Assembly: GCA_036250225.1 (NCBI GenBank) | Contig: JAPZLL010000034.1 | Location: forward strand, 38,724-102,723 | Direction of reading: 5' to 3' | Length of the DNA stretch: 64,000 nt | Source of the DNA: Cercophora sp. LCS_1 | Lineage: Eukaryota > Ascomycota > Sordariomycetes > Sordariales > Lasiosphaeriaceae | In this document: piece by piece, positions 12,893 to 23,563 of the stretch | Layout: the number at the start of each line of letters is the position of its first letter | How positions within the stretch are numbered: the stretch's first letter is position 1 | Position numbers and translations under genes: made by a program | The notes under the pieces: generated by a model | Databases searched by the model: none | What the model was told of the DNA's origin: nothing | The model's input: only the letters and a program-made list of their open reading frames with translations

Positions 12893-15800
12893 TCATCCAT
12901 CGACAGCCCCTGCAAAACATCCTCGTCCTCCCGACCCGCTCCCAAGATCCGCCAGCAACGTCACCAAACTCTCGACCAACGGCGGTAGAGGCTCAGTCCG
13001 CACAGGGTAATTTTCCTTGAGCACGCTCCGCGCAATCCCCAACACAGCGCCCGCATTCGATAGTAACTCTGCGTTCCTTGCGGCACCGCCGCCGTAATCC
13101 ACGGCTCCAAGTGCCGGTGTGCCCCGATTTATCTGCAAAAACGCACTTGTCTCCGTCGTCTCCTCTCCATCAACCAACACCACAGGGTCCGCCCCTAGAC
13201 CCTGGCTCTCGCTATTAGATAGCAACCCGAATGCCCAGAGCGTAAGACCGGCAAAGTACACAGCCATGGCGCTGAATCCTCGCAGTGAAGCGGGCGGCAT
13301 TCGTCGCGCGCAACGAAACACCTGACCCGCGTGCCAAACAGCGTAACGCGAATCCGCACTTCGCACCCAGACGTCCTCGAGCTGTATCGACACATGCTTG
13401 GCTTCTTCTTCACCTGCTTTCCCCGCAAATATTTGAAGCTCATCAAGGGAAACATGAAGCGTCATCTTCAGCGTTTCCGCCACCAGAGACAGCTCCGGGT
13501 TGGTAGATGTTGGCATCCGAGATGCAAACTCGCAGAGGTCTTGGTATATCTCCTGTTTTTGCGCTTCAACCCGCTGTCGACGCATCTCATTCTTCTCGGG
13601 CCGGGTGGGCACCTGGGTCCGTTGGAAACAGATCCTGGCACTTTCCCGATGTGCCGTGATCAGTCCATGAAAGCTGTAGAGTAAAGTTGTGTAGCAGAGT
13701 TCGACGTCTGATAAATTGCCCAGAGAGTCTAGAGTACCAAGATGATCCTGAAGCTCGCCCAGCCGGAAGGTGGTTTGAGATTCGCTGGCCGTTGCCAAAT
13801 ATCGGGGCTTGGAAAGGTAGGTAGCTCGCCATGCTTCCGGTGATGAAGCGCGCCATAGATCGCGAGCTGCTGGGACGCTAAAGCGTAACTCAGCAAAGGA
13901 CAAAAGAGGGGGTCTTTGGAAGGCGATAGATGTTTGCACATCGTGAAGAAAGAGGTGAAGGGCAAGTCTTCGCAGTGAGTCAAGCTTGTCAGCATCATCC
14001 ACCCACGCAGCGAACGGAACGGATACTTACCGCTTAAATGACTCTCTCTCGACAAATCTTTTCCACTTTGCCTCGAGTACATCAAGCGGATCCGACTCCG
14101 AAGGCACAAGCACGTTCGATTCCCGGTCTGGCAGCAGGACCCCAGCACGCCTGAGCATCTTGGCCAAAAGCATCAGCAGGGGTGCAAAAGAAGAGAACGC
14201 AAGGGCGACATACTGTCACAAGAGGCAGAAGAAAGCCCTCGGAGAGCTCTGTTCTCCGCTTGAAGCCGCTCCATACCCCAATGTCCAAAGACAGCATGTA
14301 TGTCTGAATACAGTCGAGCTTTCTGGTATTGGAGTTGCTACCCTCAAACTGACATGGCATGTAGTGAGCATCTTGGACACGCATGGTCAATTGGGGTTCT
14401 AAATGGGCATCTTACCAGCACGAATAACCTCAGACGAACAATTTCCTGCATTGCAAGACCAAATTGCCAGATAGCTGGTACAGAAATAAACGAAGCCCCA
14501 TTTGCAATCACACAGGCAAGCAGCTCGGGGAGTGTTTCCTGAGGGTCGAACGATCCAACGTGGATCCAGCTGTAACAAGGGTGATATTCATCGTGCACAA
14601 AGTGAGCTTGCAGGAGATAATCGAGCAGCTCCAGCGAAGGGAATGAGGGCGCGCGTCCATGACTCTTTGCCTCGGCGAGGACGATAGCGAAAAGATTGTC
14701 CCTTGTGGCGGCCGCCATCTTCAAATTGCTCGTGAGGCCAGCTGCCGAACGACAAAAGTCGGAGACAGACCGAGAGAAGGTGGCATCCTCGTTGAGTTGC
14801 AGCCCCTCTGTGTCTCTCTGGACGTAGTCGATAGGATACTCTGGCTCCCATAGCCATGGCGATCGTTTGAACGCCTCATGGCGTTTACCAACCTCCCGGG
14901 AACCATGATGTTTTGTTCTTAGCGGGGCCCCGGCGCTGGTGGACCGGGAGCCCGGGCTTGAGTCATAAGGAGGCAAAGAAATATCGCCAAAGTTGAAGTC
15001 CCATGAGCCAAAGTCGATATCCTGAAACACATTGCTCATAGAGCCGACGAAGAGCATGTCGCTGCTGAAGTCCACCGTTGCAGGTTCCATATGAAAAGCA
15101 TCCGTGATCCTGACATGGCTACTGGCCATACCGGAATTAGGATCATCGAGGATGTTAGACACCCTAAAGAGAACATCAGAGGGCACATCAGCGGCGGGAG
15201 GAGAGGTTATGGTATCATCCACCGAGGAGAAGCCGGAGCCACTTTCGGAAAGAGTTCGATATTTCTGCGCTTTTTTGGTGGGCATTTCACAAGCAAGATC
15301 TTTTGCTCGGCAACGGGAACACGGCTTTTGGTCTTCGCATTTTGCTTTGGCGGCTGCGCAACCGAGACAGGCCTCGACGGCACGATCGGTACGGCGGATG
15401 ACTCGACCTGTCCCATCGATATCTCTGTCATGAGTATTTTCGTGGCGTGTGAGCAGGTCCCTGTGCCCAGCGTCGTGTCAGTCGACCTCAACGTTTTGCG
15501 AGTCAAGGCTCTGTATACGTACGGGCGGTTAAACCGTTTTGGACATCGAGAGCAGGAATAATTCCTGGCATTTTCGTGTGATCGCAGGTGCCTCTGAAGA
15601 TGATCTGCACGCTCATAGACCCTCTTGCAGAGCTGGCAAACGTGGGATGGGGAGGACGTGGGCGTGGGCGCGAGGGTCGGAAGCGTGGGTGGGGGGTTGG
15701 TAGCGACACGTCCAGCTCTCTTTGGACGCTTAGAAAGAGGTTGGCTCTGGTTCCGGCTCTGGCTTACACGACCACCGTCAGAAGGCGTAGTGGCAAAGAT

Positions 15801-15923
15801 GGTGGTAAACAGGAGGTCGGATTCGGCAGCGTTGCACAGAATGTCGATTCCATCCTGATCCATGTTAGGCTCCAAATCCAACGAGGAATGGTCAAGCTGA
15901 TGGTGCGGCCTGGAGGGCAGCAT
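12893..15923 (-). CDS. C2H2 plus Zn2Cys6 fungal transcription factor (fungal_trans domain)
   Basis: Five exons read on the minus strand: 15923-15523, 15460-14416, 14348-14214, 14158-14031 and 13967-12893, giving 927 residues. The introns are 62, 67, 55 and 63 bp, and every junction keeps phase. Two C2H2 fingers come first (C96, C99, H112, H116 and C124, C127, H140, H144); the second is split by intron 1. A Zn(II)2Cys6 cluster follows with exact spacing (C165, C168, C175, C181, C184, C191). The remainder is an acidic/serine linker and a long helical region with the character of the fungal_trans middle-homology domain. Regulators that combine both finger types are known in filamentous fungi, including melanin regulators of the Cmr1/Pig1 type. 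The target of this one is unknown. The upstream in-frame GTG at 16031 is rejected in favour of the ATG at 15923. It shares an 870-bp promoter with the dehydrogenase and ends tail-to-tail with the P450. Confidence 0.9.
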
Positions 15924-16797
15924 GGCCGGGAAGGTGGAGGGGAGAGAACCGGTGGGGCCGCGACCGGTCTGGTGGGATGCGGCTTGGTGTTGATTGCTCC
16001 TTCTGTCAACGGTTTGTGATCCGGTCGGCACCCTGACAGCACTGTCTTCAGCTAATTACCGAGACGTCTCCAGTCTTTGGATGGGGCGACAAAAGAGAAA
16101 AAAACGTGCCCATCTTCAGAACGGCAAGCTCCTTTGCCCTTCGCTTTGACTTTGCTGTTTCTCTCCGTTCTTCCACTTCGATGCGCCTGGTTTCAAATTG
16201 GCCAATTATTTCTTGCATTTCGCCTCGGACCTTCTTCCATGGCCAATCGCTGCACACCGGTCGCCCATTCTAGATTATATCACAGCCGACCCCAGTTGCC
16301 GAACAGTCGCATTGGGAAAGCGTCTTGGCTCGATCCGAGACTCGAACCCAAAATGCCTCTCACCAAAAAACACCACGCAAGTGTCTCACGAGGCTTGGCA
16401 CCACACACCACAACTGAAGGACACCACCAAGTCAGCCTGGGAGACACCCGGGGCGCGGTTGGGCTTGGAACGGTGAGCCTGAAATGGAAACCGTTGTTCC
16501 ACATAATGCAAGCACCGAATCCCGATTGGCCAGTCATCAGGATGTCGAACGAGTCCCCAACCCGAAGAGCTCGCATCTTGATGCCGCATGAGTCACGCCG
16601 CTAGGAGATACCGACTAGGGGATACCGACAGCAGTCACCGAAGACCAACGATGAAGCCAAATTACTAGAATTTCTGAGGTTGTCATTATGATTAAGAGTT
16701 CAACGATGTATTCTACAAGTATGAAAAAACCACTCTCAGTCTCTCACAGGAAAGATTGATCCGGACAAGTCACATTCAACTCATTGTGTTGATCAAG
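15924..16797. other. Divergent promoter between regulator and dehydrogenase
   Basis: This 874-bp head-to-head spacer holds a 14-bp direct repeat at 16601-16628 and a minus-strand tRNA-like B-box near 16340. Both genes could be controlled from here. No operator for the adjacent C2H2/Zn2Cys6 protein is identifiable by eye. Confidence 0.4.
16601..16628. repeat. Tandem 14-bp direct repeat
   Basis: Two adjacent copies of ctaggRgataccga (16601-16614 and 16615-16628) differ at one position. They lie about 170 bp upstream of the dehydrogenase start, within the shared divergent promoter. Confidence 0.7.
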
Positions 16798-17757
16798 ATG
16801 AACCCAGTCAACACCAAGCCATACAACCTCCCGCCAGATGCCCTCTGGCTAGGTGAGCTTCCACAATGCCCATATCTTCTTCAGTGCTCTGGCTAATTCA
16901 ATCCCATCAAAGTGACGGGATGCTCATCTGGCATTGGTCGAGCCATCGCAACTCTTATTGCGAGCAAACCTAACCACCGTCTCATCGCTACTGCCCGCAA
17001 GCTAGGTGATCTGTCCTATCTCCCTGACGGCAGCCCAAACATCGTCAAGCTCGCCCTGGATGTTACATCCCCCATTTCGGTCAAATCGGCCTTTTTACAG
17101 GCGGCGAAACACTTCGGAGATGAGTTTCATCCCGACATCGTTGTCAACAACGCTGGATACTCACTGTCCGGAGATACCGAATCAGCTACCGAGGAAGAAA
17201 CACACCAAGAGATTGAAACTCTCTTCTTCGGCACCGCTCGCGTGACAACTTCTGCCATCGAGGTCATGCGTCAGCACAAGAACCACAGAGGCGGTGTCAT
17301 ATTCAACATCTCTTCGCTCGCCGGATTGTGTGCTTTCCCCGGCCACGCTTACTATCATGCCGGGAAGTTTGCAGTTGAGGGCTGGTCAGAGAGTGTCGCC
17401 AGGGAGATGCATCCCGACTGGAATATCAACATTTGCATTGTCGAACCCAGCGGGGTCAAGACCAACTTTGAAGGTCACAGCAAGGTTCGCACAAAGCCTC
17501 ACCCTGCCTATGCCGCCGATGACATGCCTGCCCGGAAGTTGGAGAAGTACGTCGAGGTGGGTTTGAAGCGTGGTATGGGCATGGAGCCCAAAGCTGTCGC
17601 CGAAGCGGTTTACAACATCGCCAATCGTGGCAAGAAGGTCCCACTACGTCTCCCTCTCGGTGCAACGGCCTGGAAGTTGGCAAAGGCAAAGTTTGAAGGG
17701 CTCTTGGATCAATTCGATGCTGTCAAGGATATCAGCGCTATGGGCGAGGAGCTTTGA
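16798..17757 (+). CDS. Short-chain dehydrogenase/reductase (classical SDR)
   Basis: The exons are 16798-16852 and 16913-17757; the 60-bp intron (GTGAGC, CTAAT branch, AAAG) splits the valine codon just before the nucleotide-binding motif. The product has 299 residues. The Rossmann motif is TGCSSGIG (residues 20-27), the NNAG motif is at 97-100, and the catalytic set is Ser153 in NISSLAG, Tyr166 and Lys170 (YHAGK). These features define an active classical SDR using NAD(P)(H). Overall character and length fit the broad oxidoreductase group around retinol-dehydrogenase-like fungal enzymes, and the substrate is unknown. The start ATG is the only one in frame in exon 1. The gene diverges from the regulator, so co-regulation with it and the P450 is plausible but unproven. 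Confidence 0.93.
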
Positions 17758-18881
17758 AAACCAAGGAGCCAGTTCTGCATTTCTGTGGCTCAAGTGCATC
17801 TTGTATCCGCCGATGACCCTTCCAGTTTACTTTTTCCCCCAGAAAGTTTTTAAAACCCCTATCCCATCTGCGAAAGATGAACGTGATCACCAATGAGTAG
17901 ACCTACGACCTCCCAATCCCCAACCCCCAACCCCCAAATCAAATGCCACCGATTCACGTCTGCCAGGCGGGGTACCACATGGGAAAATGCAACAAGGTGG
18001 CGTCACCGACGTGACGCAAGAAACAGACGACTCTCCCGCTGCACGACACCCCCCTCGTTCAACACCACAACCGCCGTGTTCATTTTAATTATCATTCGTC
18101 ATCCAACGACAAGCTTATGCGTGACATCCAATCACTTGACGCATCAATCTTCGCCATTCTCACCCTAGCAAGCTTATTCGTGATCTCCTTGTTTTTCAAA
18201 TACCAATGTCAGACCAAGCTCTCGGAATATCGCCGCAAGACAAATCACAAGATGCAAAAGGGTAAGATATGCATCCGGTGCCGGCCAAACGCACAACGGA
18301 GTAACAATTTATCTCGATGCCCAAGGGCTCACGAAAGCTGCATTGGGGTGGTTACCATTTCTGCGGCGTAACCCCGGAAGATTCTCAGGGGGTTCAAAAC
18401 AAATCTACCTCATCAGCCTGTCGGAAGTTGCGCCTGACCGTAACACGTGGGGTAATGTACGACAACGTTGTGGCGTTGTGCTATTGTGTATCCTCGAGGA
18501 ACGCTCAGCTATATCTTGTTTTATCGGTCTTCGACGAACTTGATCGACCACAAGTGTTCGTATGTCAGGGGGATCGCTAATTACTTTTTGGGTTGGGTCA
18601 CAAGGGCCATGGGCTAAGGACGCAGTGAAATCAAGTTGCAAACAAATCGTGTTTAAGGATAGTGAGTACATCCAATGTTAGCCATCGCGAGCGAAAGAAG
18701 CCCATACCAACGCCGTGCCATGGGCTTGCAAAGCCTCGTCCTCGAGCCCAATACCGCCGCGTTGCCCTTTTAAACCCACACCACATTCACCAGTTTTCGT
18801 TCAAACCGTAAATCATGACAACTTCGAGTGGTCAGACGATGTTCATATGCGTCGCCATGAACCCGGGGATGGGTCGAGTCC
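17758..18881. other. Intergenic region, no gene recognised
   Basis: The stretch follows the dehydrogenase and precedes the 3' end of the small zinc-ribbon gene. It contains a C-rich run of CCCCCAA-type repeats near 17918-17936. All open frames are short and show no family resemblance. Confidence 0.4.
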
Positions 18882-19165
18882 TCAGTAGCAGTGCGTTCCG
18901 CAGTATCCACACGCTCTGCCGGGGATGACCCAAACATCAGGGCCGCCTTCGGAGCACTTGGGGCAGCGGACTCCAGGAAGCTGTCGATTTAACGTATGTT
19001 AGTCAGAAAGCCAAGCTCACATGACAAATGGTTTCTGTGACAGAGCCGCCGCTGCCGGGGATGGGGCCTCGTGTTGGCGGCTGGAAGTGTGGCGACTGAG
19101 CAATGAGAGCAAAGGGATGACGGTACCATTGTGGGTAGGATTGTGCTCTGCTGAGAGGAACCCAT
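18882..19165 (-). CDS. 65-residue zinc-ribbon-like microprotein
   Basis: Three exons on the minus strand, 19165-19127, 19080-19021 and 18980-18882, all in phase 0 (13, 20 and 33 codons including stop). The introns are 46 and 40 bp; the second has an excellent CTGACTAAC branch point and a GACAG acceptor. The ATG at 19165 has a good context (aaaATGg). The C-terminus carries C39-x2-C42, then a tryptophan, a PGR turn, C57-x2-C60 and C64: two CxxC knuckles about 14 residues apart, as in rubredoxin-like zinc ribbons. No enzyme domain could fit in this length, so an adaptor or metal-binding role is likely. I do not know a named family. The exact phase of all junctions and the orderly CxxC spacing argue against chance. 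Confidence 0.7.
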
Positions 19166-19376
19166 TTTAGTGGTTTGAGGGTAGGCGTCCCGTGTGCCGC
19201 TTGGCGGTGGATGGATGGTCCTGGCAGGGGGTGATCGTGGGGTGCCAAGAATGGGGACGGCAAAGTGGGAACTGTGATGAAGAGAGGCACCCCGATAGAT
19301 GGGAAAGATCAGTCTTGGTCGAGTTGAGACTTGTTGGTGATGTGAAGTGTGCGGACGAAATGAGTGAGGAAGGGCT

Positions 19377-19391
19377 GGATATATAGATATC
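19377..19391 (-). promoter_or_regulatory. TATA-like element upstream of the zinc-ribbon gene
   Basis: Reading the minus strand, TATCTATATATCC lies about 215 bp before the ATG at 19165. It is followed by a pyrimidine/CA-rich leader with no earlier ATG, which fits a core promoter and 5' UTR. Confidence 0.35.
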
Positions 19392-19835
19392 CTGGAGACC
19401 GCCAGCGACTACGCTTAGCCCCTCGGATGGGAAGGGCGTTTGTTCGCGATGCTGGGCACGCTTGAGTCTCGGCTTGGACCGGAATGGAAAAGCGACGAGT
19501 GACGGTCCCTGCACCTAGAGGACTCCATAATGAGTCTTTGTCGTCTGATCCTAATGTGTCTTTCCGCCACCGATGAGGTGAGAACAAGCACACTGCGGGA
19601 TGCTGCAGAGAGGAGACATCCGGTGTGCCTGTCCAAGACCCGCGGGGTGTGTGTGGTCTGTGTCGATATCGCAGCGGGGGTGAGAACTGAGAAGCGGTGC
19701 CGGGAACCTGGTTCTGCCGGGGCAAACGGAGAGACAAAAAAAGCAAAACAACGGCTATGAGAATGTTATCGGCAGAGTGGCAACTTGGAATCGGGTAATG
19801 ACCCTTGGATGGGGAGAGGAGACGACGGGCAGGCG

Positions 19836-20084
19836 TTAGACACCGAGCTCAGCCCCACAGAGCAGACAGCATCTTTCGATGCCGGCCGCAAAGTACGCTT
19901 CAGCGCCGTCTAGATCACACTCTGAGAACCGCCCGGGAGCCTCAATTGGATGCTGCCATGATGCCGGGTTTGCTTCGTCATGGGCTAGCGGGGTGTGCGG
20001 GTGGGGGGAGGCCAAGGGGTGCGCCTTTGGGACTGTGTGTCGCTTCTCTCGGGGTTTGAAGTTGAAGATGCGCGACAGGGACAT
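19836..20084 (-). CDS. Small hypothetical protein, 82 residues, C-terminal CCxxC
   Basis: A single-exon frame runs from the ATG at 20084 to a TAA at 19836. The N-terminus is basic (SRIFNFKPREKRH). A middle segment reads PASWQHPIEAPGRFSECDLDG, and the end is AGIERCCLLCGAELGV. The composition is that of a real folded or metal-binding peptide rather than random translation: tryptophan, a run of cysteines near the C-terminus and balanced charge. I cannot name a family. It lies about 670 bp upstream of the zinc-ribbon gene on the same strand. It could also be one exon of a larger gene. Confidence 0.45.
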   Translation of the reverse strand: MSLSRIFNFKPREKRHTVPKAHPLASPHPHTPLAHDEANPASWQHPIEAPGRFSECDLDGAEAYFAAGIERCCLLCGAELGV

Positions 20085-23000
20085 GGGTACCCCCTGGCGC
20101 CTTCGATGGGGTCGGGTCGAGGAAATTCGCGGCCTTGTTGCGTGGTGGTGATGGCACCGGGACCTGTTTGAAGAGGGTAAATCAGCACAGCGGACAAGCT
20201 ACTTAGCTGCATTGTTAGCCCGCCCTCTATCGCGCGTCGTTTGCACGCCCCCGGTCACCTCAATTCCCTCCTCACCGAACGGCCCTGTCAGAAATGTCCC
20301 GCCAATGTTGCTACCAGCTATGATCATGCAATTGAGATGCAGCTACCCCGCGGGTACGGACAGGGAGGCTAGTGTCACAGACTGACCAGGCACGAGAGCG
20401 TATTTCGTTGTGGGCGGCTCCTCAGTTCTCAGTTCTGGAATCTGACAATGGCGCCGTCTTGCTGAGATGTGACGAGAGAACGTGTTAGCTCCTGGGTTTG
20501 GACCGAATGAGCTTTGAGTTCCAGGCAAACGGTCGGCTACCTGTAGGAAGCCGTCCGGTGGGGTGGTGGAGCGGATGGAAGAAGGCAAACGGCAGAGAGC
20601 CAGCAGGAGCAAAGGGACAGGCAAACAGGTGCCCTCCACTCAGATCGGAAAGGTATGGAAGTTGCTCCTTTCGTTTGGGTTCCCAATAGTTTGGTTGCTC
20701 GCGCAAGAATGAAGTCGTCATTTCTCCGTTGACCCACAGCGGGTTGCCGTTTCCTTTTTTGCCTTTTGCGCCTGACTGTCTTCAGCGACGAGTTGCGGAC
20801 TATGTCTTGGCGAGCCAAATCCTGGTCAGATTTCACGACATCGCTTTACACCACCAGAATTGTCATCCCGGTTACATACGACTTTATGACCCATCCGAAT
20901 CCTGATCCTGGGCACACAGTTCGTGTTTCTGGTGCTTGGGCTGATGCGGTCCCGGTCAGTAGAGTAAACGAGCGCCAACATCGAGTAAGGGAGAATTTTG
21001 GGAGATCACAGATCAGCGGACTTGCTGATTGCCCGGCGACCAATGGAGACGAGAATCAGCGATTGAGCAGGATCGTCAATCGCCAAGGTAATCTCAACCG
21101 CGGCCTGGTACTCTCCTTGCACCAAGACCGTGCCAACCTGGCGAATCGTTGCGCCATCGAAAGTGACCCAAGCTTTCAACGAAAACGTGACGGCCTGGGA
21201 AGTCGGTGCATGGGTGCTTTGCTTTCGGGGCGAGGACAAAGTGGAGCCTCAGCACCAGCTGCCCAGCAAGCTGCTAGCCTCCGATACCATGCATCCTGCC
21301 ATCGTGGTTCGGCAGCTGGGGCAGCTGCAAGATTGAAGGGTGCCAAGACCGGGCACCCACCCCTCGACCAACAAGTGCACACCTGACCTCCAACGCACCG
21401 TGCAGACGCCCTACGAACGGCAAATCACTACAACGCACTCCCTCCGTTGCAAGAAGGAAGCCCCTCCCTTCATGAGTAGGTACTTACTGGACGCCGCTGG
21501 GGCAACCCTTTCTACAACGGATCGGTGGTGCTTCGGAATCCCTTCCTCAAACGTCATTTTTGTGGTTCGCCTTCCCGTCCCAAATCGGGCTCTGTCGCCA
21601 ACTGCACTCCCGGTTTCTGGGTCCTGTCTTGGATGGAGAAAAGATTGGTACATTATGGGTTATTCAGTTGGCCATCTTTCGTCCCGCCGGGGAGACAACT
21701 TTGGAGCTCGGCGTTCGAGAGACTCGAAACGGATATGTGCTGTCATGAGAGAGCAGACATCGTCGAGATACCTTCCGCGCAGGAAAGAGGGAAGGCCGAG
21801 TATGGTACACCGCACAAACGGAGGCGATGCATAAACAGCGATGATGGCACTGGCTGAGCTCTGGATCACTTGCCTGGGCTGGCTCGAATGCACGGAATTT
21901 CTCTGCAGTCACACCGGCTCATTCAGCACTGTCTTGCCAGAGCCTGCCGGGCCTCAAAGACCCGTCCAGACCACCATCATGGAGCCTGGCGATTTAGGAG
22001 GAAAACTCTTCGGCGATGAGGTTTCTTGTTGTCATTCCTCGTCCCGAAAGGAACGGGAACCAAGACGGGTGGAACGCTGCACTGCTTTGGAGGACACACC
22101 GTCCAGCGAGAGTCGTCCATGTACTGCAAAAAAATGGGCACGAGAACACCTCCCAGCTCTCATTTCCGGGTTCTCGGCCTGGGCCTTCCGATATGCTATG
22201 GCACGTTGCGCGAGAGTTCTCAAGTCCCCTTGGGAATCCTCCTGGACGGGCTCGGATATCACATGGAGACGGAAGCCGAAGTCAAGGGGCAAGAGAATGG
22301 GTGCACAAAGGCGCTCTGCCGCACCACGACCCGTCCTCCCGCATTTCTGTGTAGCAAACCAACTGCCTGCCTGGGTCGTTTGCTGTCAGTCTGTGTGTGG
22401 GTCGTAATTCGGACGACGGAACGGGGCGTCCAGATTAGACAGCTGTTTGTCACGCCCCATCAAGCCCTTAAGTCGCCGTACGGCCTCGCGCTTGCCGTTG
22501 ACGAGGACTGTCTGTCGGGTATGTGCTGACATTGACCGGGTACTATGCCACAACCCAAAGCTATGTCCCGCACACCATCTCGAGAGAAAGCGGGCACAAA
22601 CATGACCGCTGTCGAGCTCACCGGGGAAGGCCCGACCACGCTCATCAACGCGCCCACGGCCTCCAAAGGAGCGTATCTGCTTGGCTCGATCCCTACCTCG
22701 AGTGCCACAAGGCCAGGCCAGGGCCTGTTTTTCTTGCTACCAATGACGCGGACGTGGTGGCCTGCGTGTAAGAGGGTCGACCTGGGTGGGTGGGAACGAG
22801 AACACTAGACCTACCTAGGTTTGCTTCGAGACTGGGTTGTCGACGGCAGTGTTACGTGAACACCCACCGCTTCGAGCACGAAAATAACGGGAGCAAACAG
22901 CCTCCTGTCATTTGGCCTTTCGAATGGCATGATCTTTGCATAGTTGTTGGGTGTGTTCGCGAGTTGCTCCGGCTCAGCTTCGAGCCGGCTATCGAAGGGC

Positions 23001-23563
23001 CAGACAAGCCCAGGCCCCCGTCCACGCCCGCAGTGCGTCAGGGAGTAGACGACCACCCACGTCCGTCTCTGCTACGATACTTTGCTCCAGGGCACTGTTA
23101 CTGTCACTGCGCGCGGATACGACCTTCATCTCCAACCATGTTCTCTAACGAGGCTTCAAATTGTTTGCCGTTGCATTGGGTATCCTATCTTTGCATTTTC
23201 CAAAGAAACAGAGGGATCATTCGGTCCCATGAACCTTGAAAAGAAATGAAACAACGCCAAATCGTCCATTCCATCATATCATAAGTTGATCCCATCTTGC
23301 AATGTGCTGGCCCAATTGCCCAGCCCAGAAAAGTAATGCCGCAACGCCAACGGGTGCCTCCACCAAAAACGCCCGATCGTCAACCGAGAAACGAAAAAGA
23401 AATAGAGGGAGTGAGCCATCGGCTCCTTTCATGGCTAGACGAGAGCGCCAGAGGAAGGAGCCGCCCATCGTCCCTAGACTCGCGCAACTGTCGTTCGACC
23501 GCTACCAAAGTCCTCCACAACATCCTCCCCAACACTGGAATACTCCGGACATTTCAGCATCAA
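20085..23563. other. 3.5-kb gene-poor region
   Basis: I read both strands here. Frames of 60-206 codons exist, for example 20766-21386 on the plus strand, but none has splice-consistent continuation, domain motifs or believable composition. I see no transposon remnant and no AT-rich decay typical of repeat-induced mutation. It could hold promoters or unrecognised short genes. Confidence 0.35.

Noticed and set aside
20766..21386. 206-codon plus-strand frame
   Set aside because: No recognisable motif and no supporting splice structure. The opposite strand is open too, as expected by chance in GC-rich DNA.
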